A stretch of DNA of 64,000 nucleotides from Klebsiella pneumoniae (GTDB lineage Bacteria; Myxococcota_A; UBA796; GCA-2862545). Below the pieces are notes generated by a model. The model saw only the letters and a program-made list of their open reading frames with translations, did no database searches and was not told the origin of the DNA. Each line of letters begins with the position of its first letter. Position 1 is the first letter of the stretch. The position numbers and the translations under genes are program-made. Below, piece by piece: positions 35,580-46,406 of this stretch. The stretch lies in contig CAMASI010000004.1 in the NCBI GenBank assembly GCA_945861065.1, positions 1 through 64,000 on the forward strand. The letters are read 5' to 3'.

Positions 35580-36205
35580 GGCACCAGGTCGAACCACGGC
35601 AGTAGGACCAAGCTTGCCAAGGAATAGGTGTCGTCGGGGAGTGGGGGTGCGCTGACCAAGGGGGAGCCTCCCGTGAACTGTGCGTTTGTTCCCGCAGCAC
35701 CGATGATCCAAGCGTCGGGCTCAACGACGGACAGGAACAGGCCGTACAACGCGACGTCCTCCAGCCCGGCGTGATCGGCGGCGGGTTGCAGGGCGGCGTT
35801 CCACGGTCCGATTCCGATCGACAGTTCGGTGGGCAGCACCACGCCACAAAGCGATGGCTCGGACAAGGTGACGGTCCACCAAGCGTAGGCCGCGATGTCA
35901 CCGTCGGGTGGCAACACCGATGTCGCTGCAACCACGGTGACCGACTCCGAACACGTGCCCTCCGCGGCTGCGTCCAGCAGTGTCCAGGTCAACGTACTGG
36001 TGGCGTCCGGGACCCCTCCGATGACGACGAAGTTGGCGTCCAGCGCAAGCCACACTGGGTCGGCGACGTCTGACTCACCCGGCGTCGGGCCCGCGGTGTC
36101 GGCGTCCTCGGTAGACGTCGCCGAAGTCGTCGGGTCACTGGGAGCAGACTCAGTCTGAATGCCGGCTTCCGAGCCTGAGCAGCCGAACCACAACAACAGT
36201 GTCAC
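35576..36205 (-). CDS. Putative lipoprotein with Thr/Ser/Asp linker
   Basis: 209 residues from GTG 36205, chosen because AAGGAGG lies five bases upstream and the N-terminus MTLLLWFGCSGSEAG is then a good lipoprotein signal (lipobox WFGC). An acidic Ser/Thr-rich linker (about 45 residues) precedes a beta-rich domain without recognised family (LDANFVVIGGVPDATSTLTW). Overlaps the BtpA-like gene start by four bases. Confidence 0.72.
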   Translation of the reverse strand: MTLLLWFGCSGSEAGIQTESAPSDPTTSATSTEDADTAGPTPGESDVADPVWLALDANFVVIGGVPDATSTLTWTLLDAAAEGTCSESVTVVAATSVLPPDGDIAAYAWWTVTLSEPSLCGVVLPTELSIGIGPWNAALQPAADHAGLEDVALYGLFLSVVEPDAWIIGAAGTNAQFTGGSPLVSAPPLPDDTYSLASLVLLPWFDLVP

Positions 36206-36326
36206 CCCCGCCTCCTTGTCGACCCTTCTGCAAGGGCCGTGCCTTGGCATCGACGCGGCTGTTGTGCGGATCGCGGAGGGTTTGCTGGCGGCCACCCTGG
36301 CATCGTCGTCGTGGTTGCCGACGGTG

Positions 36327-36857
36327 TCACGGGGTCAGTTGCCATGCCGAGGTCGGCCATAGGCTGAAGGAATCGTCGCCGTTCCAACCGTCGCGCACCT
36401 GCGTGCCTCCGTCATCGAGCAGCGTTGGCCACGCCCAACCATGTTCGGTCCAACCGTAACCCTCGTCGATCCACCCAACCCAGGTGCTCTGCGGCCAAGG
36501 TGCGTCCTCGTCTACGGACAGCGAGCCGATCCCGACCGCACGCAGGGAGTCGGGAAATGTTTCCAAGCGGAGCCAAGAATCAGGGCAATCCGACTCGAGC
36601 AGTTCGGTCTGGACGTCCCAGGACTCGGTGCACTCGGGGCACGACGTGCTTGCGCTGCCACTGAAGGACACGACCACGGCGCAGACAAAGTGTTTGCCCG
36701 CCTTCGACTCGCCGTTCCACCGATCGTCGTAGACCTCCCAGGTTTGGAACCCGGTCACGTCGGACAGACCCTCAGGTTGCAACACGATGGGATCGAAGGC
36801 CCAGGCGGCCAATCCAGGGCGACTCGAACAGGCGGCGAACAGAAGCAGCGAGGTCAC
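36327..36857 (-). CDS. Putative lipoprotein
   Basis: 176 residues from GTG 36857, preceded by AGGAGG at six bases. MTSLLLFAACSSRPG is a lipoprotein signal (lipobox FAAC). The mature domain is Trp-rich (GFQTWEVYDDRWNGESKAG, WVGWIDEGYGWTEHGW) with four cysteines, including SCPECTESWD; no family recognised. A 120-base gap separates it from the next lipoprotein gene. Confidence 0.7.
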   Translation of the reverse strand: MTSLLLFAACSSRPGLAAWAFDPIVLQPEGLSDVTGFQTWEVYDDRWNGESKAGKHFVCAVVVSFSGSASTSCPECTESWDVQTELLESDCPDSWLRLETFPDSLRAVGIGSLSVDEDAPWPQSTWVGWIDEGYGWTEHGWAWPTLLDDGGTQVRDGWNGDDSFSLWPTSAWQLTP

Positions 36858-36904
36858 GGCGAGCCTCCTGACTTCAGGTAGCCTGTCGTGAGCGCCGCTG
36901 TCGG

Positions 36905-38206
36905 TCACAGCACGTCCAGCAGCCTCAGCAGCAACAGGATCCACACCGCCCCAAGTGTCGTCGCAATCACCAACGAGAGTGCCACGAGCCACACGATCCA
37001 TGCCGGAAACGCTGCGGGGGCTTGCGCGGGCCGACGAGGCATTGCGGTGGGCTCCGTTTTTTTCGCTGCGGGTCGCACCCAGTCGACCGATTCGGCGGGA
37101 AGTGGAACCGACCCACGGCCGTCGCTGCGGGTGCCCATCCCTAGGCCAGTGACCTCTGCCGTTGGAGGGTCGGGCGAAAGCTGGGCGGAGGCCCGCTCCC
37201 TGCGCACGTGTACGATCAGGCCTTCGTCCTCCTGTTCGGGCGGCGGCGCGAACTCCTCGTCAACGCCCATGTCCGCGCGAAAACGGGCGAGGTCGAATGG
37301 CGCAAGCGACTCCAGGGAGGAGACGGACCCGGAACGGTTGATGATGACGCGGACTTGGGTCTCGTCGGCCTGCAAGGACTCGCCGGACGTCGGTTCTTTG
37401 GTTTCGGCATCAAGGTCCAGAAGCGCGCCGGAGGACGTGACCTCTAGGTCCTCCTCCGGCTCTCGCACCGCCGGGGCAATCGGCATTCCGCGAAACAGCG
37501 TGGGGAATGGCGAGCCACCGTCCGCCTCGTCCAACAACTCGTGCAGCAGGTCCGGGCTGACGCGAGATTCGGTGTGCTCGGGCTCATCCATGACGTCGGC
37601 GACTGTGGTGAAGGGCTCATAGGATGCGACCAGTGAGTTCAAGTCGCGACCGCGAAGGCCGTAGTCGCCCTTGAGCGCCCATTGAAGGTCCGCAGCGCGA
37701 ATGTGGCCTGGCGTGCGCCGCCGAACGCGTTCGATCAGGATTTCGGCTCGGTGCGGTTTTCCGTGCGCGATGAGGCGAACGGCGGCCGCGATGCACTCAT
37801 CGTCGTCGTTTTCGTTCCCGACGCCGCCAGGGTCGGCGTCCGTTGCCGGTTCAACCGCCCTGTCCCACAATTCCGCTAAGACGGGGTCGCCCGGGGCTTC
37901 CACCAGGGCGCGTTCCACGGCCTTACGGGCTTGGGAGGGCCACCCGCGCCCGAGGAAGGCCCGGGCAGTCAACTCGAGCGCTTCCTGGCCACCGAGACCG
38001 GATTCTACAAGGGGTTCGAGCCGAGCCCAAGCTCGCTCCATGAGCCCGAGTTGCAGGAACGAACGGGCCGACGCGATCCGGGCGACTGGTGTTGGAACGC
38101 CGGCCTCCGCCCACAACTCCACCAAGCCGATGACCGTACGCAAATCGCCGATGGCGAGCAGGTAGCGGACCACCGCCTCAATCCGCGCGTCTGGCGGAAG
38201 TGGCAC
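36905..38206 (-). CDS. Tail-anchored TPR-like protein
   Basis: 433 residues. The first 120 residues are paired helices in the style of TPR repeats (VVRYLLAIGDLRTVIGLVEL, ASARSFLQLGLMERAWARLE, ARAFLGRGWPSQARKAVERA). A middle, acidic and probably disordered region follows, and the protein ends with a single hydrophobic helix PAWIVWLVALSLVIATTLGA and no further domain, so it is likely tail-anchored in the inner membrane with the TPRs in the cytoplasm. It follows etfA after 38 bases. Confidence 0.7.
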   Translation of the reverse strand: MPLPPDARIEAVVRYLLAIGDLRTVIGLVELWAEAGVPTPVARIASARSFLQLGLMERAWARLEPLVESGLGGQEALELTARAFLGRGWPSQARKAVERALVEAPGDPVLAELWDRAVEPATDADPGGVGNENDDDECIAAAVRLIAHGKPHRAEILIERVRRRTPGHIRAADLQWALKGDYGLRGRDLNSLVASYEPFTTVADVMDEPEHTESRVSPDLLHELLDEADGGSPFPTLFRGMPIAPAVREPEEDLEVTSSGALLDLDAETKEPTSGESLQADETQVRVIINRSGSVSSLESLAPFDLARFRADMGVDEEFAPPPEQEDEGLIVHVRRERASAQLSPDPPTAEVTGLGMGTRSDGRGSVPLPAESVDWVRPAAKKTEPTAMPRRPAQAPAAFPAWIVWLVALSLVIATTLGAVWILLLLRLLDVL

Positions 38207-38244
38207 GGAGGGTACAGGCTCTATGGTCGCCTCGCCAGCCCTGC

Positions 38245-39204
38245 CTATCTCCCGGCTGCGCGTATGGCGTCGCCGAGCTTCGGACAGATTTCGAACAGGT
38301 CTCCCGCGATTCCGTAGGTGGCGTGCTCGAAGATGGGGGCGTCCGCGTCTTTGTTGATGGCCACGATGACCTTGGACGTGCGCATGCCTGCGAGGTGCTG
38401 AATGGCCCCGCTGATTCCGACGGCGATGTACAAGGTAGGATTGACGGTCTTCCCGGTTTGGCCAACTTGTTCGTCATGGTGGGCGTAGCCCGCGTCCACG
38501 GCCGCCCGCGAAGCGCCCACGGTCGCGCCGAGTGCCGCGGCCAGCGGTCGAACCACACTATCGAATTGCTCGGCGGACCGAAGGGACCGACCCCCGCTGA
38601 CAATCCGCTCGGCTTCCGTGAGGTCTACCGTGGTGGTCGACGCTGCCTTGCGCTCCACCACCCGGATTGGGTCGACCGTGTTGCACACGACGTTCTTGAC
38701 GGACGCGTTCGCGCCACTAGAGGCCGGTACCGGAAAACTGTTCGGACGCACCGTGAACACCGCAGGGCCGCGCCCGATCCTGACGTCCGCAAAGACCTTG
38801 CCCGCGTAGAGGGGGCGACGTCCTACGACCTCGCCGCCTTCCGCCCTTAGATCGGTACATTCGCTGGCCATGCCGGAGCCGAGGCGGGCCGTGAGGCGAG
38901 GCATCGCGTCCTTGCCTAGGTAGGACGCGGCGCACAGGATCACGCTGGCGCCGGAGGCCGCCACGATCGCGGCCAAAGCGTCCGTGATTCGGGTCCCACC
39001 GTACGCCGAAAAGTCGCCGGACACCTGGAAGACCTCCACGGCGCCAAAACCACCCAAGGACGCCGCCGGGGCGTCGCCGAGCACCCCGGCGGTGACGGGA
39101 AGTCCGAGCGTAGCGCCCAGTTGAGTTGCCTTGCCGAGCAACTCGGCGGCCGTCTTCTTGAACTCGCCGGCTTCGTGCTCGGCAATGACGAGAATTCCAC
39201 CCAT
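38245..39204 (-). CDS. etfA: Electron transfer flavoprotein, alpha subunit
   Basis: 319 residues, the normal length. The C-terminal FAD-binding domain is well conserved: RIVSGGRSLRSAEQFD-type start, GATVGASRAAVDAGY, QVGQTGKTVNPTLYIAVGIS, GAIQHLAGMRTSKVIVAINK, DADAPIFEHATYGIAGDLFE. With EtfB it passes electrons from acyl-CoA dehydrogenases and similar enzymes to ETF-quinone oxidoreductase. Cytoplasmic heterodimer. 18 bases after etfB. Confidence 0.96.
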   Translation of the reverse strand: MGGILVIAEHEAGEFKKTAAELLGKATQLGATLGLPVTAGVLGDAPAASLGGFGAVEVFQVSGDFSAYGGTRITDALAAIVAASGASVILCAASYLGKDAMPRLTARLGSGMASECTDLRAEGGEVVGRRPLYAGKVFADVRIGRGPAVFTVRPNSFPVPASSGANASVKNVVCNTVDPIRVVERKAASTTTVDLTEAERIVSGGRSLRSAEQFDSVVRPLAAALGATVGASRAAVDAGYAHHDEQVGQTGKTVNPTLYIAVGISGAIQHLAGMRTSKVIVAINKDADAPIFEHATYGIAGDLFEICPKLGDAIRAAGR

Positions 39205-39222
39205 AACAACCTCCTTTTGTCC

Positions 39223-39999
39223 CTACAGGACCTTGGCTTCTTCGCGGAGGAGGCGCACAAGTTCGCGGACGGCCGTGTCGGCGTCGCCTGCGATCATGCG
39301 CCCCTTGATGCGCTCGGGCGGCAACGCCCAATTCGTAAGTGTGACGGCGGCCGCAACGGACTGAGCGGTCAGGCCCAAGTCAGCGAGCTTGACGAGATCA
39401 CAGGGTTTCTTCTTCGCCGCCATGATCGCGGGCAGTTTGGCGTAGCGCGGCGTGTTCAAGCCGCGTTCCGCCGTGAACACAGCAGGCAACGGGCCTGTGA
39501 CGACCTCTTCCACGCCGCCGTCTAAGCTTCGGGTCGCTGTGAAGGTCGTTCCCTCGGTGGAAAATGCCGTGACCCGAGACACGAGCGGCCATCCGAGCAA
39601 CTCCGACACCATGCCGGGAACTTGTACGTTGTCGTCGTCGACTGCGACCTTGCCGCAGAACAGGCCGTCGAGGCTGTCGCGCTGGATGGCGGCGGCGAGC
39701 GCACGCGCCACGCCGAGCGCGTCGGTGGAACGAAGCGCGGGGTCGTCGACAACGACGGCCCTTGCGACACCGAGTGCGAGCACGGCACCGCGAAGCACGG
39801 CCACGTTGGTTTCGTCGCCAACGGTATACGATACGACCTCGCCCCCGACTTTCTCGGTCGTGGCGATGGCCTCCTCCACGGCAAAAGCGTCGTAGGGTCC
39901 CACGACCCACTTTACGCCGGCCGGGTCGATTCCGTCTCCTTGGACCTTGATCCGAGTATCGGTATCTGGGGTGATTTTAACGCACACTCCGAGTTTCAC
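39223..39999 (-). CDS. etfB: Electron transfer flavoprotein, beta subunit
   Basis: 258 residues. Recognised by CVKITPDTDTRIKV, VVGPYDAFAVEEAIA (AMP-binding region), the conserved GKVAVDDDNVQVPGMVSELL and SLDGGVEEVVTGPLPAVFT. Partner of EtfA, binding AMP. Encoded between a TetR-type regulator and etfA, an arrangement seen in FadR-controlled fatty-acid oxidation gene sets of Gram-positive and Thermus-group bacteria. Confidence 0.96.
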   Translation of the reverse strand: MKLGVCVKITPDTDTRIKVQGDGIDPAGVKWVVGPYDAFAVEEAIATTEKVGGEVVSYTVGDETNVAVLRGAVLALGVARAVVVDDPALRSTDALGVARALAAAIQRDSLDGLFCGKVAVDDDNVQVPGMVSELLGWPLVSRVTAFSTEGTTFTATRSLDGGVEEVVTGPLPAVFTAERGLNTPRYAKLPAIMAAKKKPCDLVKLADLGLTAQSVAAAVTLTNWALPPERIKGRMIAGDADTAVRELVRLLREEAKVL

Positions 40000-40011
40000 G
40001 GTTCCTCCTGT

Positions 40012-40632
40012 TCAGGCTGCGGCGGGATTGTCGGTACGCAGGCCTCGAATGAAAACGTCTGCGACTTGGCGCGCGGCGTCGTCTAGAACGAAGCGATCGG
40101 GGCGCCGAGATAAAACCCATTGCATCGCAATCTCGTCCAACGCACCGAAAAACGCCCACATTCCAACAAATGGATCAATGTCGGATCGAAAATGTCCGGA
40201 CGAGATTCCATCGCGAACCGTTTGGCCAAAAACGTTGAGGTAGGCCCAAAGTTTCTCGGGACGGTAGTCGGTCAGGAAGCGGCTGGACAATCGGAGTTCG
40301 ATCTGTAGGACCCGTGCTGCTGCCCGATTTTCGCGGAGTTGCAGAAAGTGCCACCGTGCAAATCTGCGAATTCTCTCTTCTGGGTCAGTCACGCCGCGAA
40401 GCTCGTTGCCAATCCCGTCGAGCAGTAGACCCATCTTCTCCTCAAAGACGGAGATCAGCAGTTCTTCTTTGTTGCGAAAGTACAGGTAGATCGTGCCGGA
40501 CGCGACACTTGCCTTTTCCGCGACGTCCGAGATGCGGGCCCCGTGAAAGCCACGGTCCGCGAAAACCTCAATCGCGGCCTCCATGATGGCAGCCCGGCGC
40601 TCGGCGCCTTTTCGGTCGCGGGCCTCGGCCAT
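40012..40632 (-). CDS. TetR-family regulator, FadR-like
   Basis: 206 residues. N-terminal helix-turn-helix typical of TetR: AAIMEAAIEVFADRGFHGAR followed by ISDVAEKASVASGTIYLYFRNKEEL (both split here for length). The C-terminal ligand domain (RFARWHFLQLRENRAAARVL, FLTDYRPEKLWAYLNVFGQT) resembles the acyl-CoA-responsive TetR repressors of fatty-acid degradation. Thirteen bases upstream of etfB, so it probably represses its own operon and releases it on binding long-chain acyl-CoA; this is inference from context. Confidence 0.88.
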   Translation of the reverse strand: MAEARDRKGAERRAAIMEAAIEVFADRGFHGARISDVAEKASVASGTIYLYFRNKEELLISVFEEKMGLLLDGIGNELRGVTDPEERIRRFARWHFLQLRENRAAARVLQIELRLSSRFLTDYRPEKLWAYLNVFGQTVRDGISSGHFRSDIDPFVGMWAFFGALDEIAMQWVLSRRPDRFVLDDAARQVADVFIRGLRTDNPAAA

Positions 40633-40634
40633 TG

Positions 40635-41327
40635 TCAGGCCTTGCGCGCGAGCCAGCGCTCAACTTGGGCGCTGATGTCTTGGTCGGGAACCTTGCTCCA
40701 ATCGGCGAGGAAGGCGAGGTTGCCTGCCTCGGTCAATGGGTGTTTGAGTGCCTGGACGAGCACCTTGTAGGGCACCGTGGCGACGTCTGCACCGGCCAAG
40801 GCCGACTGAACGAGATGCATCGGGTGCCGGATCGACGCGGAGAGCACTTTGGTGTGAATAGTGGCGGAATTCTGGTAAATCCCGACGATTTGCCTAATGA
40901 GTTCGATTCCGTCCCAACTCACGTCATCTACGCGACCCACGAACGGGGAGATGTAGGTCGCCCCAGCGAGCCCGGCGAGCAGCGCTTGTGACGCTTGGAA
41001 ACACAAGGTCACATTGACGGGGATTCCCTCGTCTGAGAGTTGCCGACAGGCGCCAATTCCAGCGGTCGTCAACGGCACTTTGACCACGACATGTTCGTGC
41101 ACTTTGGCGAGAAGTCGGCCCTCGCGCAACATACCTGCGACGTCTTGTGCGACGACCTCCGCCGAAACGGGTCCACGAACCAGTTCGCAGATGGCGTGGA
41201 TCGTCTCCAGAAAGTCGCGCCCTTCGCGTGCGATCAGCGATGGGTTCGTCGTGACGCCGGCAAGGATGCCCCAGCTGTGCACTTCGCGGATCTCGTCGAG
41301 ATTCGCGGTGTCGATGAACAACTGCAA
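40635..41327 (-). CDS. fsa: Transaldolase / fructose-6-phosphate aldolase family
   Basis: 230 residues, the short TalC/FSA form. [19 protein letters not shown] and [13 protein letters not shown] are the conserved opening, the Schiff-base Lys is K83 in [11 protein letters not shown], and [13 protein letters not shown] is the conserved late strand. Acts in the pentose-phosphate pathway or as an F6P aldolase; the two cannot be told apart by eye. Two bases separate its stop from the tetR start. Confidence 0.9.
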   Translation of the reverse strand: MQLFIDTANLDEIREVHSWGILAGVTTNPSLIAREGRDFLETIHAICELVRGPVSAEVVAQDVAGMLREGRLLAKVHEHVVVKVPLTTAGIGACRQLSDEGIPVNVTLCFQASQALLAGLAGATYISPFVGRVDDVSWDGIELIRQIVGIYQNSATIHTKVLSASIRHPMHLVQSALAGADVATVPYKVLVQALKHPLTEAGNLAFLADWSKVPDQDISAQVERWLARKA

Positions 41328-41353
41328 GGAGGCCTCGGCGCGGGGGCGCCCGC

Positions 41354-41869
41354 CTATCTCGGCGGTCGGACGCGTCGAGGGGGCCTTCGCCCAACACCTG
41401 GACGTTGTAGGCTAGCCTTCGCGACGAAGTACCAGGTTTCGCCTGATTCGGGATCGACGCCCTCGGGCCACACCTCACCCAGCGGTTGAACGACGAAGGG
41501 CCGGGCACGGATGGCGGGGTGGGGCAGCGTGAGGCCGGGCAAACGGGCGATGACGTCGCCGTAGGCGAGCAGGTCGACGTCTAGTGTGCGGTCGGCCCAT
41601 CGTGAGCTGCGACGCCGTCCAGCGCGTTGTTCTAAATCGACGCAAACGCGCAACAGGCTGTCGGCTGTCAATGCGGTTTGCAGTCGCACGGCTGCGTTGA
41701 GGAACCAGCCGGTCGCCGTGCTGCCCTTTAGCGGTGGCGTGACCACGCAACGCGAGACCTTTTCGACGCGAATTCCGGGGGTCACCGCCAGGCGGGCGAG
41801 CGCAAAGCGCAACCATAATTGTCGGTCTCCGAGACTGCTCCCCAACCCAAGTGCAGCGGTGGTCACCAC
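41354..41869 (-). CDS. folK: HPPK, folate biosynthesis
   Basis: 171 residues from GTG 41869. 2-amino-4-hydroxy-6-hydroxymethyldihydropteridine pyrophosphokinase: [20 protein letters not shown] at the N-terminus, [20 protein letters not shown], the motif [16 protein letters not shown] (R-x-x-x-R-x-x-D-x-D), and [18 protein letters not shown]. Transfers pyrophosphate from ATP to the pterin. The C-terminal Arg/Pro tail ([10 protein letters not shown]) is an atypical extension. Overlaps its upstream neighbour by seven bases. Confidence 0.92.
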   Translation of the reverse strand: MVTTAALGLGSSLGDRQLWLRFALARLAVTPGIRVEKVSRCVVTPPLKGSTATGWFLNAAVRLQTALTADSLLRVCVDLEQRAGRRRSSRWADRTLDVDLLAYGDVIARLPGLTLPHPAIRARPFVVQPLGEVWPEGVDPESGETWYFVAKASLQRPGVGRRPPRRVRPPR

Positions 41870-42315
41870 GTGCCGGAGGGCGTGACGAGGCGGGCCGGCA
41901 CGCCCTCGGTGGCCTCGATCAGTGCCCGCTCTCCGTCGCCATCAATGTCACAAGCGGCGTGTACGACGAATCCCGTTGGCGTGAGGACGACGCTGAAACT
42001 ACCGCGAAGTTCGGTGGCTCTCGGAAACCAATTGAGGCGGGTAAATCCCTCGCTCGGTACCCATGGGACAAAGGCTGCGTCTACGGCATGTGGTGGCCTT
42101 GGGGCGGCCTCAGCGGCAACGTACTCGCCAAATGCCTTCCGGTTTTCCAACTCGGAGATGCGAATCGACTCGGCAGTTGCGATCACCTCGTCCAGCCTGG
42201 CCTGCCGGCTCCAGGAAATGATGACGGGAATGCTCACGAGCGCGGCCACAGCCAATGCCGCACCGGCGAAGACCCACAAACGCTGTGCGACGCCACGCCG
42301 CTGCATCCGCCTCAC
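41863..42315 (-). CDS. Pilin-like or single-TM exported protein
   Basis: 150 residues from GTG 42315. One N-terminal membrane helix (LWVFAGAALAVAALVSIPVI) after a basic start, followed by a helix SRQARLDEVIATAESIRISE and a globular C-terminal part with TGFVVHAACDIDGDGERALI. That plan, including the 'DxDGDG' near the end, resembles PilA-like minor pilins of deltaproteobacteria, but a prepilin cleavage site with +5 Glu is not evident. Confidence 0.55.
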   Translation of the reverse strand: MRRMQRRGVAQRLWVFAGAALAVAALVSIPVIISWSRQARLDEVIATAESIRISELENRKAFGEYVAAEAAPRPPHAVDAAFVPWVPSEGFTRLNWFPRATELRGSFSVVLTPTGFVVHAACDIDGDGERALIEATEGVPARLVTPSGTW

Positions 42316-42348
42316 GGGTGACTCCTACGTCGGTCGCCTATCGCGGCG

Positions 42349-43410
42349 TCATCCCGACGCGAACAACAGCGAAATGGCCAGTTCACCCTCACGCACGCTG
42401 TCGGTCGCGAGGCCGAAATGCGTGGTTGGCGCCAACAAGTCGGGTCTGTGCCTGGGGTCGAACAGGAGTGAATCCAAACAGGTCTGGACGGTGGCGCCCG
42501 TACAGGACCAGAGGGTCGCCCTCGAGGGGGAGAATCCCACCGATTCAGCCAAGGACGCCGCGTCGGTCCGGCCTCCGAGCAACGCGCGCGCGCCGCTGTC
42601 GAGCAGCGGATCTCTTCTCCATGGGTTCAGACCGAAGGCCTCCCGGGCTTCGTGAAGAAGGGCCTCGACCTGATCTGGAATTGGTTGCCCGGCTGGCGGC
42701 GCCGAGATCAGCGCGTGTTCAGGCGGTCGGCAGGCAACGTACAAAGGGAAAGTGGCGACGACGCCAAGCTTGTCGGCTACCTCAAACAGCCACTCGCCGC
42801 TGGCGATTAGCGGGACGGGGTGAGCCACATCCAGCGTGCCTTCCCACAAGCGGCCGTCTGGATCCGCCACCGCGTATCGACCGCCGGGCACCGCCGGGAT
42901 GACAAAGGTGGCACCTCCGGGAAACGTTCGGGGGACGACGCCGAGATCCACCCTGGGACGGCTTGTCAGCGCCACCCATGCATCGCCTTGGGCGTTGCGG
43001 GCGCGCACAAGGCCGAGATCCGCTTTGGGGTCGAGCGCTTCGAGCCAAAGCACGAGGGGCGCCGGAGCCGTGGCGCCTTGGCTCGTGGACCACCCTCGGA
43101 TGATGTCCACGGGGTAGGGCCACCCGGCTCGCCACGCGAACTCCCGGACCTCCCACCGCTCGAGTCCACCTGTGCCGGCCACCGCAGCGAGCGCGACGCC
43201 AGCCGCTGCGCCGGACAGCGAGGCGTCCCAGCTGTGTTTGGCGACGAGCGCCGCGATGACCGGGTCTGCCGGCGTGTCGGGCACCCGCGCGTAGCTGCCT
43301 GCGACAGGCGAGGGCAGCCTTGGGGCCAGCATCGGGTCGGGAGGGGTTTTGGGGGCGCAGGCGAAAGAAATCCCCGCTAGGACGGAGAAGTGACTGCCGA
43401 ACCGCCTCAC
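42349..43410 (-). CDS. Lipoprotein with CAP-like C-terminal domain
   Basis: 353 residues from GTG 43410 (GTGA overlap). Lipoprotein signal ending GISFACAPKTPP. A central beta-rich part (GGATFVIPAVPGGRYAVADP) is unrecognised. The last 120 residues, ALLHEAREAFGLNPWRRDPL, LDSGARALLG, FDPRHRPDLLAPTTHFGLAT, follow the CAP/SCP-domain plan of secreted Cys-rich proteins, although the usual His and Glu ligands are not obvious. Last gene of the ATP-synthase-led operon. Confidence 0.65.
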   Translation of the reverse strand: MRRFGSHFSVLAGISFACAPKTPPDPMLAPRLPSPVAGSYARVPDTPADPVIAALVAKHSWDASLSGAAAGVALAAVAGTGGLERWEVREFAWRAGWPYPVDIIRGWSTSQGATAPAPLVLWLEALDPKADLGLVRARNAQGDAWVALTSRPRVDLGVVPRTFPGGATFVIPAVPGGRYAVADPDGRLWEGTLDVAHPVPLIASGEWLFEVADKLGVVATFPLYVACRPPEHALISAPPAGQPIPDQVEALLHEAREAFGLNPWRRDPLLDSGARALLGGRTDAASLAESVGFSPSRATLWSCTGATVQTCLDSLLFDPRHRPDLLAPTTHFGLATDSVREGELAISLLFASG

Positions 43411-43670
43411 ACGGATGGAAGCGCCGGCAGCCGGTCGGCGGCCTCGACATTTCCGTCGCAGCGCACGTACGCTGTGCCGTCCACATCGACGATTGTTAGC
43501 GAGCCGAGGGGCTTGCCCTGGACCGATGGGATCAGGCTGTGGCCGTCACGGAGCCAGGAAAGGACTGTGTCCCGGTCCACGGTGCGCTTGGGCAATCCAT
43601 GCATTTCCACGGACACCCGCGCCAACTGACCCGAGCTCAGGTCGGCGGCCGTGACGAGGATGCGGGCCAC
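43407..43670 (-). CDS. Small conserved-looking hypothetical protein
   Basis: 87 residues from GTG 43670, starting three bases after the atpC stop and ending in a 4-nt overlap with the CAP-like gene. Beta-rich (ILVTAADLSSGQLARVSVEM, GSLTIVDVDGTAYVRCDG), no signal peptide and no known family. Its location immediately downstream of the ATP synthase genes is the only clue. Confidence 0.6.
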   Translation of the reverse strand: MARILVTAADLSSGQLARVSVEMHGLPKRTVDRDTVLSWLRDGHSLIPSVQGKPLGSLTIVDVDGTAYVRCDGNVEAADRLPALPSV

Positions 43671-43672
43671 GA

Positions 43673-44068
43673 TCAGCTCGACAGGCGTGCGGTGGCGATT
43701 TCGCGTGTGCGTTCAGCGAGGCGGCGTTTTTCGGTTCCGTCGGCGGTCAGGCCGACTTCGACGACAGCGGCGTCCAACTGGGTTCGGGCGGTTGCGGCGT
43801 CGGCTTGGCCGTGTGGCTCGGCCAGGTCGGTGAGCATGGTGACGCGGTCGGCGCCGATTTCCGCGAATCCGCGCCCGACCACCCAGCGCACATCGCCATT
43901 CGCGCCAGAGACGGTGACCACGCCCCCGCGCAGCAGCACGAGGCCGAGCGTGTGGTTCGGGTAGCAACCCATCTGCCCGTCCCAAGCCGGTAGGATGACG
44001 TGGTTGACGCGACCCGAGAACGCGCCGCGTTCTGGTGTGACGATGTCGAGTTGCAGGTCGGTTGCCAC
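43673..44068 (-). CDS. atpC: ATP synthase epsilon subunit
   Basis: 131 residues from GTG 44068. The N-terminal beta-sandwich is clear: LQLDIVTPERGAFSGRVNHV, ILPAWDGQMGCYPNHTLGLV, GDVRWVVGRGFAEIGADRVTML; then the two C-terminal helices (DAATARTQLDAAVVEVGLTA). Part of the F1 central stalk and inhibitor of hydrolysis. Eight bases follow the atpD stop. Confidence 0.93.
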   Translation of the reverse strand: MATDLQLDIVTPERGAFSGRVNHVILPAWDGQMGCYPNHTLGLVLLRGGVVTVSGANGDVRWVVGRGFAEIGADRVTMLTDLAEPHGQADAATARTQLDAAVVEVGLTADGTEKRRLAERTREIATARLSS

Positions 44069-44076
44069 GTTGCCCC

Positions 44077-46399
<2,323 letters not shown>

Positions 46400-46406
46400 G
46401 TCGGCC

